This document shows positions 12,966 through 25,639 of a DNA stretch of 64,000 bases, in pieces. Source of the DNA: Numida meleagris. Its lineage: Eukaryota > Chordata > Aves > Galliformes > Numididae. The DNA lies in assembly GCF_002078875.1 (NCBI RefSeq), contig NC_034414.1, forward strand, positions 9,981,783 through 10,045,782, in the 5' to 3' direction. A program made the translations under genes and the position numbers. The notes below the pieces were generated by a model, which was not told where the DNA came from, searched no databases, and saw only the letters and a program-made list of their open reading frames with translations. Numbering within the stretch: the first letter of the stretch is position 1; each line of letters begins with the position of its first letter.

Positions 12966-15900
12966 TTGTCACTGAAGGCCCTGTTACTGTGTTTCACCAG
13001 CTGAAGCTGTGCAGAGCAGTTGTCTTGGTGATGCTCATCTACACTAGGAAATGGTGCTTTAAAATGGTGACTTATTGTTGAACTTTTCAATGGGATCGTG
13101 TCCATAGCCTTTTTCTGCTGTCATAATTAACGTGGTTTGAAATAGCTTTAGAATAATAACGAAAGACAAACTTTTTTCCTTCTCCTTTAGTGGACAGTAA
13201 ATTGTCACATTCATTTCTTTTTGTAGCAAACAAAAGAACAGATCATAGATGATTAAATAGCAAGGCCTCCTTCAGAAATAGAGGAAGAACAACATTTTTG
13301 TGGTGAACTGCTTAGAAATGGGTATCTTCTGGTTGTTAATGAAATCAGGCAATGCAAATCAAGTGAAAATGAATTAGATCTGATGCCTGGCAGACTAGTT
13401 GTTTACAAGATTCTTCTGTGTGCTCTAATATGTGGAGTGCTTTTGCCAAGACTTACTAAATGATGAACTGATACTGCAATTAGATAGAATTAAGATGGCA
13501 GAGACATTTGATATAATTCTGCTATTTATTCTTCAATAATTAAAAAAAAAAAAAAGAATTGAAAGTGAGAACAAGTGAGAAATTTGTGAAGTAGCCAAAT
13601 AATCACTCGAATTTTCTGGTTACTTTGAACAGAAGCAATCTTCCCAGTCGCATTAAAAATTAAATTGTACAGCTGATGTCTTCTGTCCTGCAAGTTCTTG
13701 AGATGCATGAGTCTGCAAGACAGAATAAACTGTAAACCTGCCTACTTGTCTGCAGGAGTAAAGCCAATAAAGGTCAGGTTTAACCTTCCTTATAACAAAA
13801 ACCAACGTTCTGAACGAGCAGTTTAAAAAAAACATGTATTGCTCCAAGTATTCATTCTCTCCCAGTGAGATCATTTGAGCTAGCTAGTGATTCTAAAACT
13901 TATCTAATTCCTGATTCTATGCTTATAAAAATTATTAATACTAATTATTTATTTGCATAGCCTGAGCATACAAAGCATCAACCTAGATTAACATTTTACC
14001 GTTCCAGAGATTATACAGATAAAATTAAAAAAGCAGACCATAATAAACATTGCAGACTGAAGTAGCAATATGATACCTCAGGTGGCTATAGCAAAACAAG
14101 AGAAACAAGCTGAAGAGAACAGAGAGAAAGTTGTTTTAATTTTTTCATGTGTTTGGATAATGAGATCCATCACTGGAGCTTCTAGATCATACAGCTTCAC
14201 TTAAGGATTGAGCAGCATAGCTGTTAATAATAGGATTTTTGAGACGTGCTACTTCAGAAGTCTATGCAAGCTTCCCTGAGAACTGAATATTTAGTTCTCT
14301 ATTAAACCTGATGTATTGTTTTTTTTTTTTGTTTGTTTGTTTAGGCATGCAGAACTTGAAGCTATGTTTTTGGAAAAATAATTCCTATGCTTAGGCAACA
14401 AAAATTGGAGAAAATTAAGCTAACTTTGGAAACTTAGACTTGAACTCAATTGCTGATTGTAAAACTGGGAGTCTATAGCGTTTTAAGTCAAGACGTTTAA
14501 AAGTTCTTTAATTTCACTGCTAGTAAATTCATATGGAAAAACTTCTGAGGCTCAGAGGATTGGCAACAAGATAGATTATTCCATCCACACAGGATAACAG
14601 CAATTAAATGTATAGTGAAAGCCTTTACAAGATTCTGCCAAAATTACTGAAATTATATTGAGCCAAACTCATGTCTAGTGCAAATCCATCTGTAACAGTG
14701 GTCCTGCTGCATGCAAGTCTGGGGAGATGGTGAGTCATGAGGAAATGTGTATTTTGGAAGAAATGAAGGGCAAATGGCTTATTGTAGTACAAATATCAAG
14801 CAAGTTTCTAAAACTGTGTAGTAAAGATGGCATTTCATATTTCAGCTGGTTAAAATTTAACTGAACGATTTGAGTTTCAGGAGACAGTGTACAGGGTTTG
14901 GTCAGAGCTGGTGGAGGGAGGGGAAGCCTTTCATAAAGAATTGCTAACAAATGGGATTCAACACTCAAGAGGCTCAGATGGCCTATTAATTCTGGTTCTG
15001 GCTTTCTTCCAAAACAACTGTGCTTCTCTTTTAATTCATGGCTAATTTCTATCAGAGATACCAAGAGACCATTTCTTTTTTCGACAGGAAGCATCCACAT
15101 CGCTTAAATGGATTCATGCGAGGGGCTTTAGTGAGCAGACATTGATTGGCTTGTCTCTAGGGCCTGGCAAAGGCCTGACGGGTACTGGTTTGACATCGGC
15201 AGCAAATGAAATACGACCTCCTCTAAACAGGTCTGAGCTTCTGGGCCTTTGTGGAATCCAGTAGCTAAGGACCTTTTCAATCCCCTTTAATTAATGAAGT
15301 GATTTGACTTGACTGAGATTACACTCACAATAATGAATTAAAAAGTAATAAAAAGAAATCTCTTAACAAATATGCAACAGGGAACGAGGACCAAATTCAG
15401 TAGGTATCTGATCCCCATTATGCGTCTTATTCTTCTGTGCACCTTAGATCGATGATCTTAAAAGGGAGGCTTTTATTTTCCAAGCGCTGACATCTGCATA
15501 CTTCCTATTTTCAAATGCTTTTGCATAGAACATTAAAATTATGATGATCTCATGCCTGCGTGACTAGTTTAGTCCTTTCTTATCTCTGTTGTGCTAAATC
15601 TCTCTGCTCCTCGGGATTCTAGCCACTTGTGCTCTGTATTTTCTCCTGCGGCATGACACGGTTTTAGCTGCCTTTTGCTGGATAGCAGTGAGCAACGGTC
15701 ATTGCGTATGTTTTGTAAAGGGAACGCAGTCACCCAGCGTGACTTCTGCTGGGAAAATGATGAGTGTGACTCTGTCCCCAGCCCAGTTCAAAGGATTCTC
15801 CTAAGCGTTATGTCTGAGGTCACTCTTGCATTTTCTTTTGTTCTCACCTCGTACTTAAGGAGGTGCGCAGTAGAAATGATCCCAAATTTACTTCAACAGT

Positions 15901-17404
15901 CGGAACTCTCTGACTATTTGAGTACAGTGTAATTTTGGAAGTATAGTTCGCTGTCACTAGCTTGTTTTCCATTCTGGTTTGAGTTCAGCTGTGATTTTAA
16001 GTTGGTGCAAATCTAGAAGAGCACCACAATGTAATGGTCTAGAGCCGTGTGATTAGCTTAGCTTTCTCCCTGATGTTCTGTTTCAAGGTGTCAGAAGTCT
16101 CTTGCTTGGCATCTTGGAGGATGCTTCCCTTCAACTCTCGATTTAAACACTCAAACCATAGCAGTTGCTCCTCTTAAAGGGAATGCATAGGTTGATGGAA
16201 TAAGTGGATTCCGGCCTTTGTTTTCTTGGCTAACATGATGTGGAATGCAGAGGCTTCCAAGAATTTCAAGTGTATATTTAAGTGCGTAGATGAGGTTAGC
16301 TATGCAAAACCAGGGAGGAAAACTTGCGTACCAAGAGTTACGTTTGCCCCCAGTGTTGTGTGTTTTGGTCACAGATGTTTACAAAGTACTGTGTGTGGGT
16401 GTGCTGCAGTGAACTGCTGCATGCAGAGGCATCCTGGAGAGTTCCACACGCTCATCATTTCTGCTATGCAAAACTGCAAGATCTCCATAGCCTGTACCTT
16501 TACATCATAGCATGCACTTAACTTTTCAATTAATTTGTTTCCTTGCCTGTTATCACAACACTTTCATTCTATGCTACATCACAAGCCAACTTCTTTTGCC
16601 TGACTCTTTTGTATGTGGGCCACAGAAGCGACTCTTTTCTCTGCTTCAATGTACTTTTTTTCCGCATCAATGTAAAACTGAAGCGGAAAGGTTGCAATTC
16701 TTCATCAGATGATTTTTGTAGTATTTTATCATTTGATGGACTAGAGTAAAAGATGTAGAGATGTCTTAAAGGCCTTGGATATGATGCACTGGAAGGTTGA
16801 TATAAAGCAGTTAGATACCTATTAGGTTTATAGGATGAGAAACAATATGTTGAAGAGGAGGATTTGGAGTGGGTGAACAATGAGCAGTAGCATTGTAGCT
16901 GGTTAAATAACAGAGCGTGGTGTTCATTAAAACTTTGGTTTCCCATTTACTTGGTTTAGATGCTGCTTAATTACACAAATTTGTAAGAAACACCTCCTTA
17001 ATTGTTAAGGTAGGGGGAAAATTCACGGAGAGGTGGTTATCTTCTAGTTTAATTTGTTCTCTCTCGCTTGAAAAGTAAGTGACCCTACAATTAAAAAACC
17101 CTCCTGTTCTCCTGAGAAGTTTTACTGCACACTTAAGCTTGGAACTGCAATCATTTTAAATGTCTGTATAGACATTAGACTAATTTGAAATTAGAATTCA
17201 TCAGCGAATGAACAGCTGCATTTAATAAGTGTGGATTTACTGGCCAGGGCTGCTTGTCAATAGTCTGGAAGGGAATTAGTCCTCTGATTAAAGATTACAT
17301 AGAAGGTGCGTTGGGTAGGTGCTTTCCTTTGAAACTTACTTTGGCTACTGCTACCTAGTAGTATTCGCAGAGTAATCTCACGGAAGATTTATTAACCCTT
17401 TCCA
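12966..17404. other. Non-coding sequence upstream of the CpG island
   Basis: There is no recognisable gene or repeat. A 14-base A run lies near 13,541-13,555, and T12 followed by (GTTT)3 at 14,319-14,342. The stretch 15,110-15,430 has the look of a conserved non-coding element and is discussed as a finding. The 121- and 125-codon minus-strand open frames near 14.7-15.1 and 16.6-16.9 kb show no domain I recognise. Confidence 0.55.
17334..17340 (-). other. Candidate splice donor on the minus strand (A|GTAAGT)
   Basis: Reading leftward from the CpG island, the minus strand has A|GTAAGT, which matches the full vertebrate donor hexamer, with GT at 17,339-17,338. It lies only about 65 bp beyond the island edge, where the first intron of a divergent minus-strand transcript could start. 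Full-match donors arise by chance in AT-rich DNA, so the support is positional only. Confidence 0.25.
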
Positions 17405-17865
17405 TCGTTCTGCCGCTGTTGTAGCCACAACCGAATCTCCGCACAGGGGCGAGCTGCCGCCCGCTGGGCTCTGCGGCCTTGTGCCGGGTACTCCCCCGGG
17501 GCTCAGCCGGCACTGGGCTGTGCGAGTGGTGGCCCGGCCGCTGCCACGCGCTTGGGCTGAGCCGGGCCGGGCCGAACCGCCGCGCTGCGGGCAGCAGGTG
17601 GCAGCACCGCCCCGGCCTGCACCCCTCGCCTCGCTGCGGGCCTCGAGCCCGGCTCCGGCCCGCCGTGCGTGTCCGCTTGCGGAGCGCTGCGCGCGGCTGT
17701 CAGCAACTTCCGAGTGCCCAAGTGCTGCTTATGGCTGAAGCAACTGCAGAGCTGGCAGGCGACTGAAGAAGGAAAAAAAAATCACTAAAGGCACGTTTCT
17801 GTTTGTGGGAGACGGCAAGCAGGTTTGAGCGAGGAAAGATGGAAAATGCAGGCGACGCCAGGAAG
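17405..17865. promoter_or_regulatory. CpG island, candidate TATA-less (possibly bidirectional) promoter
   Basis: This is the only CpG island in the window. About 40 CpG dinucleotides fall in the roughly 310 bp between 17,405 and 17,720, against AT-rich, CpG-depleted flanks. It contains GC-box-like words (for example ccgccccgg near 17,607), an E-box-like CAGGTG inside a CTCF-type motif at 17,591-17,604, and no TATA box in the core. CpG density falls away after about 17,720 and ends by 17,865. In warm-blooded vertebrates such islands usually mark promoters. Outward-facing donor sequences at 18,003 (+) and 17,339 (-) fit transcription in one or both directions. The 95-codon open frame through the island (17,479-17,766) has the arginine/proline/alanine-rich content expected of any frame in GC-rich DNA and is probably not coding. 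Confidence 0.75.
17591..17604 (+). promoter_or_regulatory. Candidate CTCF-binding site
   Basis: The 14-mer gcagcaggtggcag matches the vertebrate CTCF core consensus CCA(G/C)(C/T)AG(A/G)(G/T)GGC(A/G)(C/G) at 13 of 14 positions; only the first base differs. It sits in the middle of the CpG island. CTCF at promoters is common and could place a loop anchor here. The motif points rightward. Confidence 0.55.
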
Positions 17866-18002
17866 AACAAGGTGGCTGCAATGTAGGGATCATCATACAC
17901 ACCAACAGCTACACTCATATGATTGTGACAAATCATTTTAGTTATCTAAATATCCTGGTGCCACTGCTTTCCTGTAAATAGGAGCATACTCATATTCTAT
18001 AG
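17700..18002 (+). other. Candidate 5'-untranslated first exon ending at a GTGAGT donor
   Basis: Downstream of the CpG-island core, the plus strand runs to ATAG|GTGAGT (GT at 18,003-18,004), a near-ideal donor. If transcription starts in the island, this gives a first exon of 300-600 bases; the 5' end shown is arbitrary. It contains two short open frames: 17,731-17,766 (11 codons, weak start context) and 17,839-17,886 (MENAGDARKNKVAAM, with A at -3 and G at +4 of the start). Both end before the donor, so the exon would be untranslated with upstream open frames, or part of a non-coding RNA. The 17,839 start could instead be a true coding start if a weak internal donor (AAG|GTGGCT at 17,871) were used. 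I do not recognise the peptide. Confidence 0.3.
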
Positions 18003-19742
18003 GTGAGTCTGCTTTAAATTAGTTTGAGTAGTGCCCTTCTGAATGGAAGAAGCAGCTGAACTGGTAGAATGGAAAAGCTACTGAGATAATAGGAAGGCAG
18101 AGAAAGAAATAGAAGATATATTTGTCTGGCAAAGAAGACACTTTGGTTACCCAATGGAGAAGGCAGTGCAAGCACAAAGGATTTTGAACTTTAAATATAC
18201 TTAAGTGAAAAACTAGGAAATAATATGAAGGAAGGGAAAGGCATCTTTGTGAGTCCATCTAAGATTACCTTATCAATAGCATTCTGGGAGAGTCACTCTG
18301 AAAAATGTAACACATACTCAATTTTTACCAGAGTACGCTAGCAGGTTAATTGGGAAAGTTTGGAGAACTTGATAGGGTTTGGCATTTAGAAAAAGAGATC
18401 CTCCCTGTTGGATATGTGTGCTTCATCTCCTCATGTGGAAATTTTCTCAGGTGGGCTCTGTGGCCCATGTACCTTTAGGTGCCCTTAAATCAACTCTTCG
18501 GGTGTCACTAGTCTGCAATTTGATCTGACAAAGTTGGTGAGATTTGTGCTGGGCTGTCATATTCCCCTTCCAGCGTGCACAGCGTTTCCTGGCAGTTCTT
18601 GTTTCTAGGATTCCTCCAAAGTCAAGGTGACGACAGTTTTCACTGGAAGTGTTCTGCTCCATGGATCCAGTAGTGCTTTATGAAAGCAGTATGTACGTGG
18701 AGTCTCTGTCAAAGAGTTTCATGAAAGATAGGTCCATTAGTCACTATTCAGCATGACAGACTGGATGTGCAGTAATCAAACCTAGAAAATCTCTTGTTAT
18801 TTCACAGGAGATGCACCTAAGAAAAGGTTGCTCTTGAAACAGTTTTTTTCTGTCTTAAGAAACTCTGTTCATCTCCACTGATGAAGATAGCTTGCCTGGG
18901 CTATGTAGGCTATTGTCTGATGTGGTACATCTATCCTTGTGACTTCCTTGAGCATAGATCATGCACACTTGCCTTTTGTGATAACAAAGCAGGTAATTTA
19001 AAAATTAAAAAGGGATAACATTTCATAAAAGCTCAGTTTTAATGATAATCTTCAGTGAACTACCAGGTTGCAATCTGTCTAATGCAGCACTCTACACGTG
19101 AAAATCTTTATCTTTGGTTGTGTCTTTCTTGCCTTGTGTCACATGATCATCTTTCAGTGTATTGCCCTCTAGTATTGTCTGAATAAATATGAGAATAGTC
19201 AGCTATAGAAATCGAGTTATTTTTACTGTTTTCCTGTAATAATTGTGAGCCCTGAAGGCCCAGTACTGGCAAAACACCATAGATTTGTCATTTAGAAGCA
19301 GAAATTTCTGTATAATTTCCCAAATAGATTTTTGGTCCCCTCTGCTGCACTGGATTTGTTATTGTCTCATGTTTTTCCTGGTGTTTCTAATGAGCTGTTA
19401 ATGAGCTGCTAACTATGTATGTAAATTAAATGGGGTTAGACTCTGAAAGGTTATCAAGAAATAAAATGCCATATAATACTTCAAAGCATTATAAAAATAA
19501 ATTAGTGTCTTTAATTTTCCTGGCACAAAGTTGATATTTAATAACCTGTAGCTTCAAATTTTCTAAATGATGTTAATTTAAGACATTTTCAATCTGTACC
19601 CCTAGTGACATAGCAAACAAGTTCTTTCATGCACCCTTCATTACTAAGATATATCTGCAGTCTACGTATGGGTTCCTGTGTGCCTAACCTGAATGATTGG
19701 GTTATTAAAGGATAGGTCAGGACCACTGGAGCTTACTGTAAA

Positions 19743-19758
19743 TATATATATATATATT
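19743..19758. repeat. (AT)8 microsatellite
   Basis: Eight uninterrupted AT units sit within an A/T-rich context. This is a simple slippage-prone tract with no sign of function. Confidence 0.85.
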
Positions 19759-22700
19759 TAGCATTTAATATGACAGGTAAGGATGTGGCAATGGTGAATA
19801 GTGAGTAGTATGGCTATGGAGATATTTTAGAAACTACGATGCTGGCAGATCTGGTGATATTGGTACTGCATGAAAAGAGTCTCCTTGTTCTCAGTGCTGA
19901 CCCTGGAGCTGGCTACTGAGAACTCATGTGGCCTCCTCACCCACGTAAAGCTGACTTCTGCTATAGGTCAAACTGCAAGCCTCAGCTGAGCCGAACAGCC
20001 CAAGGGCTTTCATGCATTTTTCACCTGGACTTTGCTCTGCAGTAGCCTTGTATACCACAACAAGGCATGAGGACTACTGGTCTCAGGGTAGGTAGGTGTA
20101 AAAAGAGTCCAGCAGGAAGATTTATTTTGTTTAGACAACTAGCAAGCTGGGAAACATGACCAGAGTGAACAAATCTAGGATTCTGCAGCACAAAATGTAA
20201 TTTAGTCATTTGTTTGACAAGTGTAGTTTAGTTTAAATAATTTACAATAATACTTCAGAGTATGCTAGCAAATGTTCTGTAGTCTGTTTTGTGAAATTAA
20301 TGAGGTCATGGTAATATGAGACTTCACTATCACACTTTGCCATTAAGTGTTTGCTGAGAAGTAGGACAGGACACAATTCTTTATGGTAGCTGACTTGTGA
20401 AGAAGTCTGATTAGTCTATGCACTATTTTGCCAGGCTTCAGAGTAACTGGCTATTTGTTGTATCATGTTGAAAAATATATAGTGTTCAATACTTAAATAT
20501 ATGGAAAATATTTAGATTTGAATGGCTTGTTTTATGATCTGAATTTTATAGATTTTGCGGAATATTGTCTAGAGTAAGGCATTAAAATGAATTTGAAGAA
20601 GGAAAGATTATTAGACAGAAAGTTTCATTATGCTGAGTTTACTTGTCTTAGTTTCACTGAGTAGCTGAAGGAATTGAATCGTATTTGGTGATGTTGCATT
20701 GTATGCCATGTTTTATTTCAGTATCTAGCTCAGAAAGAACGGACTTGTTCTGAATTTCACCAGACATGGAGGTCTGGAGTTAGGTCTTTAATTTCATTTT
20801 TCTGTGCTTTCCTGGAACTTTCCAAAATGTCATTATCCAATATCTGTCACTGGAGCAAATTGTAAAGTTTTTTAATAAGAAGAAGCATTGTGCCATCCTA
20901 ACTCCTGGCAGAAAATAAGATACTTAATTTACGTTCATTTCCCAGGAAACTGATGACTTTGTCCTAAAAGCCTGTAGGGCCTCTACTGCTCCAAAGTCAG
21001 CCCTCCAAACACCAGTAGCATAAAGCAGCACTCCACTGTAGACAAACTAATCCTCCAACATTGTTTCATTCAAAGAAAAAATGCTGCAGATTAGAAGTGT
21101 TATTGCATGCCTGCATTTTCAAGAGATTATTGTCAATGAACTGCATTTTCCACTGAATGATAACAGCAAAACGTTCTTCCTGTGGTAATTTTGTTCTAAA
21201 TGAGTAAAGACTTAGAGTATTTGAGTAAAAACTGTGGGGGGGAAATGTGATTTAAACTTAAAAAGTCAATTTATTTTATGTTCTGTGGTGCTAGTCAGCT
21301 CTGAAGCTGATTAGATCCTGGAAACTGTATCTGCTTTTGTTCTGGACTGAGTTTGAAAAAAAAAAATAACTGAGAAATCTTGTTATGACACATTTGAATT
21401 TATTTTGTAACACTAATCTCTAGAAAGCAGCCACTTCTCTCCATGTACATGTTTTCCTTTTCAAAATCAATGCTTGATTGATCTTTTCTAGTGTGTATAG
21501 TTTCCTAAAAATTTGCATTAACAAATATACTGCTTTGGACAAAATCTTGTTTCAGATGTTGTGGTTTTTGTCCATATCCTGGTGAGTTGTATTTTTTTTT
21601 TTGTCTGCCTTCATGTGTATCCTGATGATAGACCTGGAAATTTAAAAAGCAAGATTTGTCTGCAGAAAAAGATAGTGTGACTAGTGTACCCCCCTGGATG
21701 AGATGACGGGTCAGTTCCCTGTGCTGCTGTTCCCTTCACTCCTTCCCTAAAAGCTTGAGACTGATTTGAGGAGACTCACAGAAGGCATGAGGGGCGTAGC
21801 CTTCTGCTACTGTCTTGGGAGAGGATGGCAGTTATTGCAAGTTCTCCCCAAAAAGCTCTTCCCTGAAATACACAAAGATAGGTGATGATCCTCTCTCCAT
21901 TCTCACTGAATGCACTTTTCATAGCAACAAACCTTGATGCTGTGCAAAGCTACTGTCAGATGTAGGGGGTGACCTAGAGAGTACAGTCGTGGGCTTAACT
22001 ACGTCCTCCTGGTCAGAACTGTTTGGGGCAGAATGGCTTTTCACGTCGGAAAGTTCTGGTGAAAAATTATAGTCAGTCTGCATAGCTGCCAGTTGGACGC
22101 TTTTTTGCAGACCCGTTATTAGGTCTTCAAAGTTAATGATACTGACCAGACAGCTAATCCAAAGCCTTGGATGCGTACATACTGTGTGAAATCCACATTA
22201 CCAAATAAGCTAACGATGCAGTGACTGCTTCAGCTCTGGAGTGCTCTTTATTTCTGTTCACATCTTACAGCTTCACAGCAATTAAATGTTTCGTTTCTAA
22301 GGTTCAGAGCCCAGCTTCACAGAGTAGAGGTAAAGTTGCAGTCTAGATTAAAAAGGGTTTTAGTATGAGATACCATCAAGTACTGCAACACTACAAATGG
22401 ACACTTACAGTTTATTAAACTGGAAATAACACCACTGATGCACACCAATCCATTTTGCATTTTATATGTGATAGAAGATGAGGGGATAAAGGTGCGATGA
22501 TATTGAAAAGCAGTGGGGCTATGAAGTGGTGATGATGAAATGTTTGCACTGGTAATTGTTTTACAAGGAAAACAAGATGAATAGAGGAGGAGGAGAAAGG
22601 AAGAAAAGAAAAATTAGTGTAACGTGTAGTGTCTTTATGAACTGAAGCCTTCTCTCCATAGTGAGGGGGAAAAGGGTCTTTTAGCCAAAGGAGGTCCTTC

Positions 22701-23273
22701 CATGCAAACCTCTAAAGGAAAGAGGATTTTGTAATGATAAAAGGAGAGGAGAGTACGCTCCTTACACTTTAATGATTTCTTTGCTGCTCACAGATAGGAA
22801 CTGGAACTCCACACTATTAGCCACAAATGGCATTTTGAAATGACTTTTTTTTTTGGGCAAACCCAAAAGACATTGCTAAGATTTACATTTTCAAATATAT
22901 GCTGACCTTTTTTTCCTCTTTCTTTTAGTTCATTTGTCATCAGTATGTAATTGAATCAATATATTTCCTGATCAACCCAAAGATTGAATAAGGTCATGGG
23001 AAGCCATGTGTGGACATTAAAAATCATTATTTTACTCAAAATGAGCAGAGATGGCATAGACCATTCAGAGTTCCAAATGAAATTCTATTAGATTCTATTA
23101 CACTTTTACAATTATAGAGACGTTCCAATATTACAAGGGGAAATGAAGTCATAATAAAAAAGCCCAGAGGTGTATTACAAAGAAATGGGCATACTATTTT
23201 TCTAGTTAAAAACTTGATGAAAGGAGCTCTGCTACTTTTCAGTTGCTGAGATGTGACCTTGCTCTTTTTAAAG

Positions 23274-23290
23274 AAAAAAAAAAAAAAAAA
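23274..23290. repeat. A17 homopolymer
   Basis: Seventeen consecutive A residues. No retrocopy or SINE body is recognisable upstream, so it need not be a retroposon tail. Confidence 0.85.
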
Positions 23291-23825
23291 CAGCATCCAG
23301 CAGCTTCCTTCCTACTCATGCTATATACTTGTTTTCACAGTATGTTGTTAAGGAGGACAGGACACTTAAGTTAATTCTTATCGTAAAAATATTTAGAGGC
23401 ACAGGAATAAGTTTGATATATTTACATATATAACATTGTATTGCATGTCTCTAAAAAAGTGGCTCTGACGAGTTGCTAGCCTGTGTATGGTAGCTGAAAA
23501 GATGGGAGCTTTTGGCACTTGAGACACACTATTGATCACTATGTAATATGCTTTCCTGAACTGCTGTTCTTCTGTCCTCTACCCCCATTAAAATCTTTGG
23601 TCAAGCCACAAATCCTAGAACTTCTTATGACTGGAAATTTTGGGGAAATTCAGAAGCAGTGTCTGTAACAAAACCCACTCTTCAGCCAGCCACCCTGCCT
23701 TAGAAAGCATGAGAATATAATCACACAGATGTGATAATTCTGCAACAGTGGATCCAGGCTAGGGAATGGTCTCAGCTATGTTTCATGTGTCAGCATCAAA
23801 CTAGCCTTAGTGTCTGAAATCTGAG

Positions 23826-23918
23826 CAATGTGGCTTAGTGGGGATGATGGGAATGGGTTGACGGTTGGACTTGATGATCTTAGAGATCATTTCCAACCTT
23901 TAATGATTGTATGATTTA
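23826..23918 (+). mobile_element. CR1 LINE 3' end, short fragment
   Basis: The segment contains the diagnostic CR1 3' words in order: 'gggttgacggttggac', 'ttgatgatcttagagatc', 'tttccaaccttt' and a degenerate terminal 'atgattgtatgatt'. The end is the CR1 octamer-type terminus in decayed form. It is strongly 5'-truncated to under 100 bp of recognisable sequence. The left edge is approximate, and weaker CR1-like sequence may extend some tens of bases upstream. Confidence 0.85.
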
Positions 23919-25639
23919 AGAACATATATCAGTGCACTGACCTGTAGCTAGGAATGAGATTAGTGTAGAGTTTTAAAGCTAGTCAATATCTGACCGAGGA
24001 TTGTCTTGTCTCGGCATTGCAAGTAGAAAAGCAGAAGAAAAGAGTTTGCAGGTTTTATTCTTTTCCAGTCCTGCAAGAACTGGGAAGGATTGGGGTCTGA
24101 CTTTTCTGAGAATCAACCACACTCTCTGCAATAGCCGAATATTTAAATGTTGGCCTTAATGTTAGTGAACTTTACTTCAGTCAAAGAAATGAGGTAAAAT
24201 TAGGTCTGTTCCGAGATCTGTTAAATGAAAAACAAAACAATGAGATGTTATCTGCCATGCCCAGGAAACAGAGAAAGATGGAATGGAATATTTACATCTT
24301 CAATCTGTATAACAAAGGTACTGATGCTCAACACAAAACTGGGAAATGGCAGTATAAAAATTCTGTAGATCAAATGTAAAGTTATGTCTGTCTCCTTGTC
24401 TTGGGTTTTTGGAGATCTGCCGAAAAAATTGGGACTGTGCTGGTAAAATATTCTTAGGTATATGCAATAGCTGTACGTACAGAACTCAAGGCTGATATGG
24501 GGTGCAAGAGGAGCTTGGTTTCCATGGGGGGGGAGGAGGGGAAGGAAGCCTTCCACAGAACTTTTCTAGACTGAAAGTAGACTGATAAAGTTAAAATGCA
24601 TCTGTTAAATCCTAGAATAAAGCGTATTACCCACCACAATAAATTATACTCATTTTCGGAAATGAACACTTCAGAGGTCATCAAGTGCAGCAAGTGGAGG
24701 GGTAGGATAAGAAAGTGGAAACCTTTCCAGGGTTTGGAACACTAGCAGAGCAGTTATGGAAGAATTCATAGTAATTAGGTCACCATTTGTCTGCTTTCTG
24801 CATGGTTAAAGGCAGAAGCTGAGATTCAAGACATAAAGAAGTACTTGAAGAGTCCCTTGGTAATGTCAATGAGTGTTAGTGTGTTGACTTTCCCTACTGT
24901 TTCCAGTGTTAATTTTTATAATATTCCCTTGGTACCTGAGCTTGTTTCTGCAAGCTATGGAGCCAGGATGCAATTCAAGGACCATCTTCGGTACTTTCAG
25001 CATTACTACATGCTTGCGCAGCCGAGGCAACAAACTGGGCAGATTGCCAGAGGTAGCTGAGCTGTGCTGCTGGATGGGTGCTCTCTGAGCACATTTATGA
25101 TTTGGCCTCTATTTTTAATTGCTACGTAAATGAAATGTCTTGGGTCTAATTTCAGGATATAGATTACAGGTTTACCCTGGCCTCTATTTGAAGCTACCAA
25201 GAAGTCTAAGTGTGCTGTGAAGGATAAGCTCTCTAATGTGTTTCATTTGTGCCTTTAGATCTTTTTTTCCAGGAACAACTTCTGTATGCATAGGAATACA
25301 TTGGCTAGTTTTAACTGACTTTCTCAGCAGTAGCTGTTTTCTTGGGTTTGCTTCTTGATAGCCACCCTTCATCTGACATTTTGACCTCACAAACTGCAAA
25401 TCTGTTCATCTTTTTTTTTTTTCCTGTTCTGTGGTGGTCCTTCTGTCACTTGGGGAAGAAACTTCCTAACATCCCGGAATTCTTTGGCACCTCCTCAGGA
25501 CTTAGAAAGCATCACAGTTGCAGAATATGTTGTAATAGTATGGTTGGCTATTGGCAAATGAATACAAATCTTCATTAGCTCTCTTCTGTCATGGAAGTGG
25601 CTTATAGTACTAGACCTGATTATGTTGGATATTGGAGTG
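23919..25639. other. Non-coding sequence between two CR1 fragments
   Basis: I see no gene. A G-rich patch (nine G followed by aggagggg, near 24,525-24,543) and a T-rich tract near 25,411-25,423 are the only low-complexity features. The 102-codon minus-strand open frame at 24,248-24,556 reads across the G-rich patch and shows no domain. Confidence 0.55.

Larger units (their letters stand above)
18009..23825. other. Non-coding sequence (possible first intron)
   Basis: There is no recognisable gene or mobile element. Low-complexity tracts are (AT)8 at 19,743-19,758, a short tandem pair taatgagctgt/taatgagctgc at 19,388-19,409, and A17 at 23,274-23,290. Open frames do not exceed 86 codons. If the CpG island is a plus-strand promoter, this would be intronic. 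Confidence 0.5.

Noticed and set aside
17479..17766. 95-codon open frame in the CpG island
   Set aside because: Arg/Pro/Ala-rich translation occurs in several frames and both strands of the island, as expected from base composition alone.
23081..23099. Short ttctattaga/ttctattac tandem resembling the CR1 octamer end
   Set aside because: None of the other CR1 3' words lie beside it on either strand, so two short similar units are not enough to call an element.
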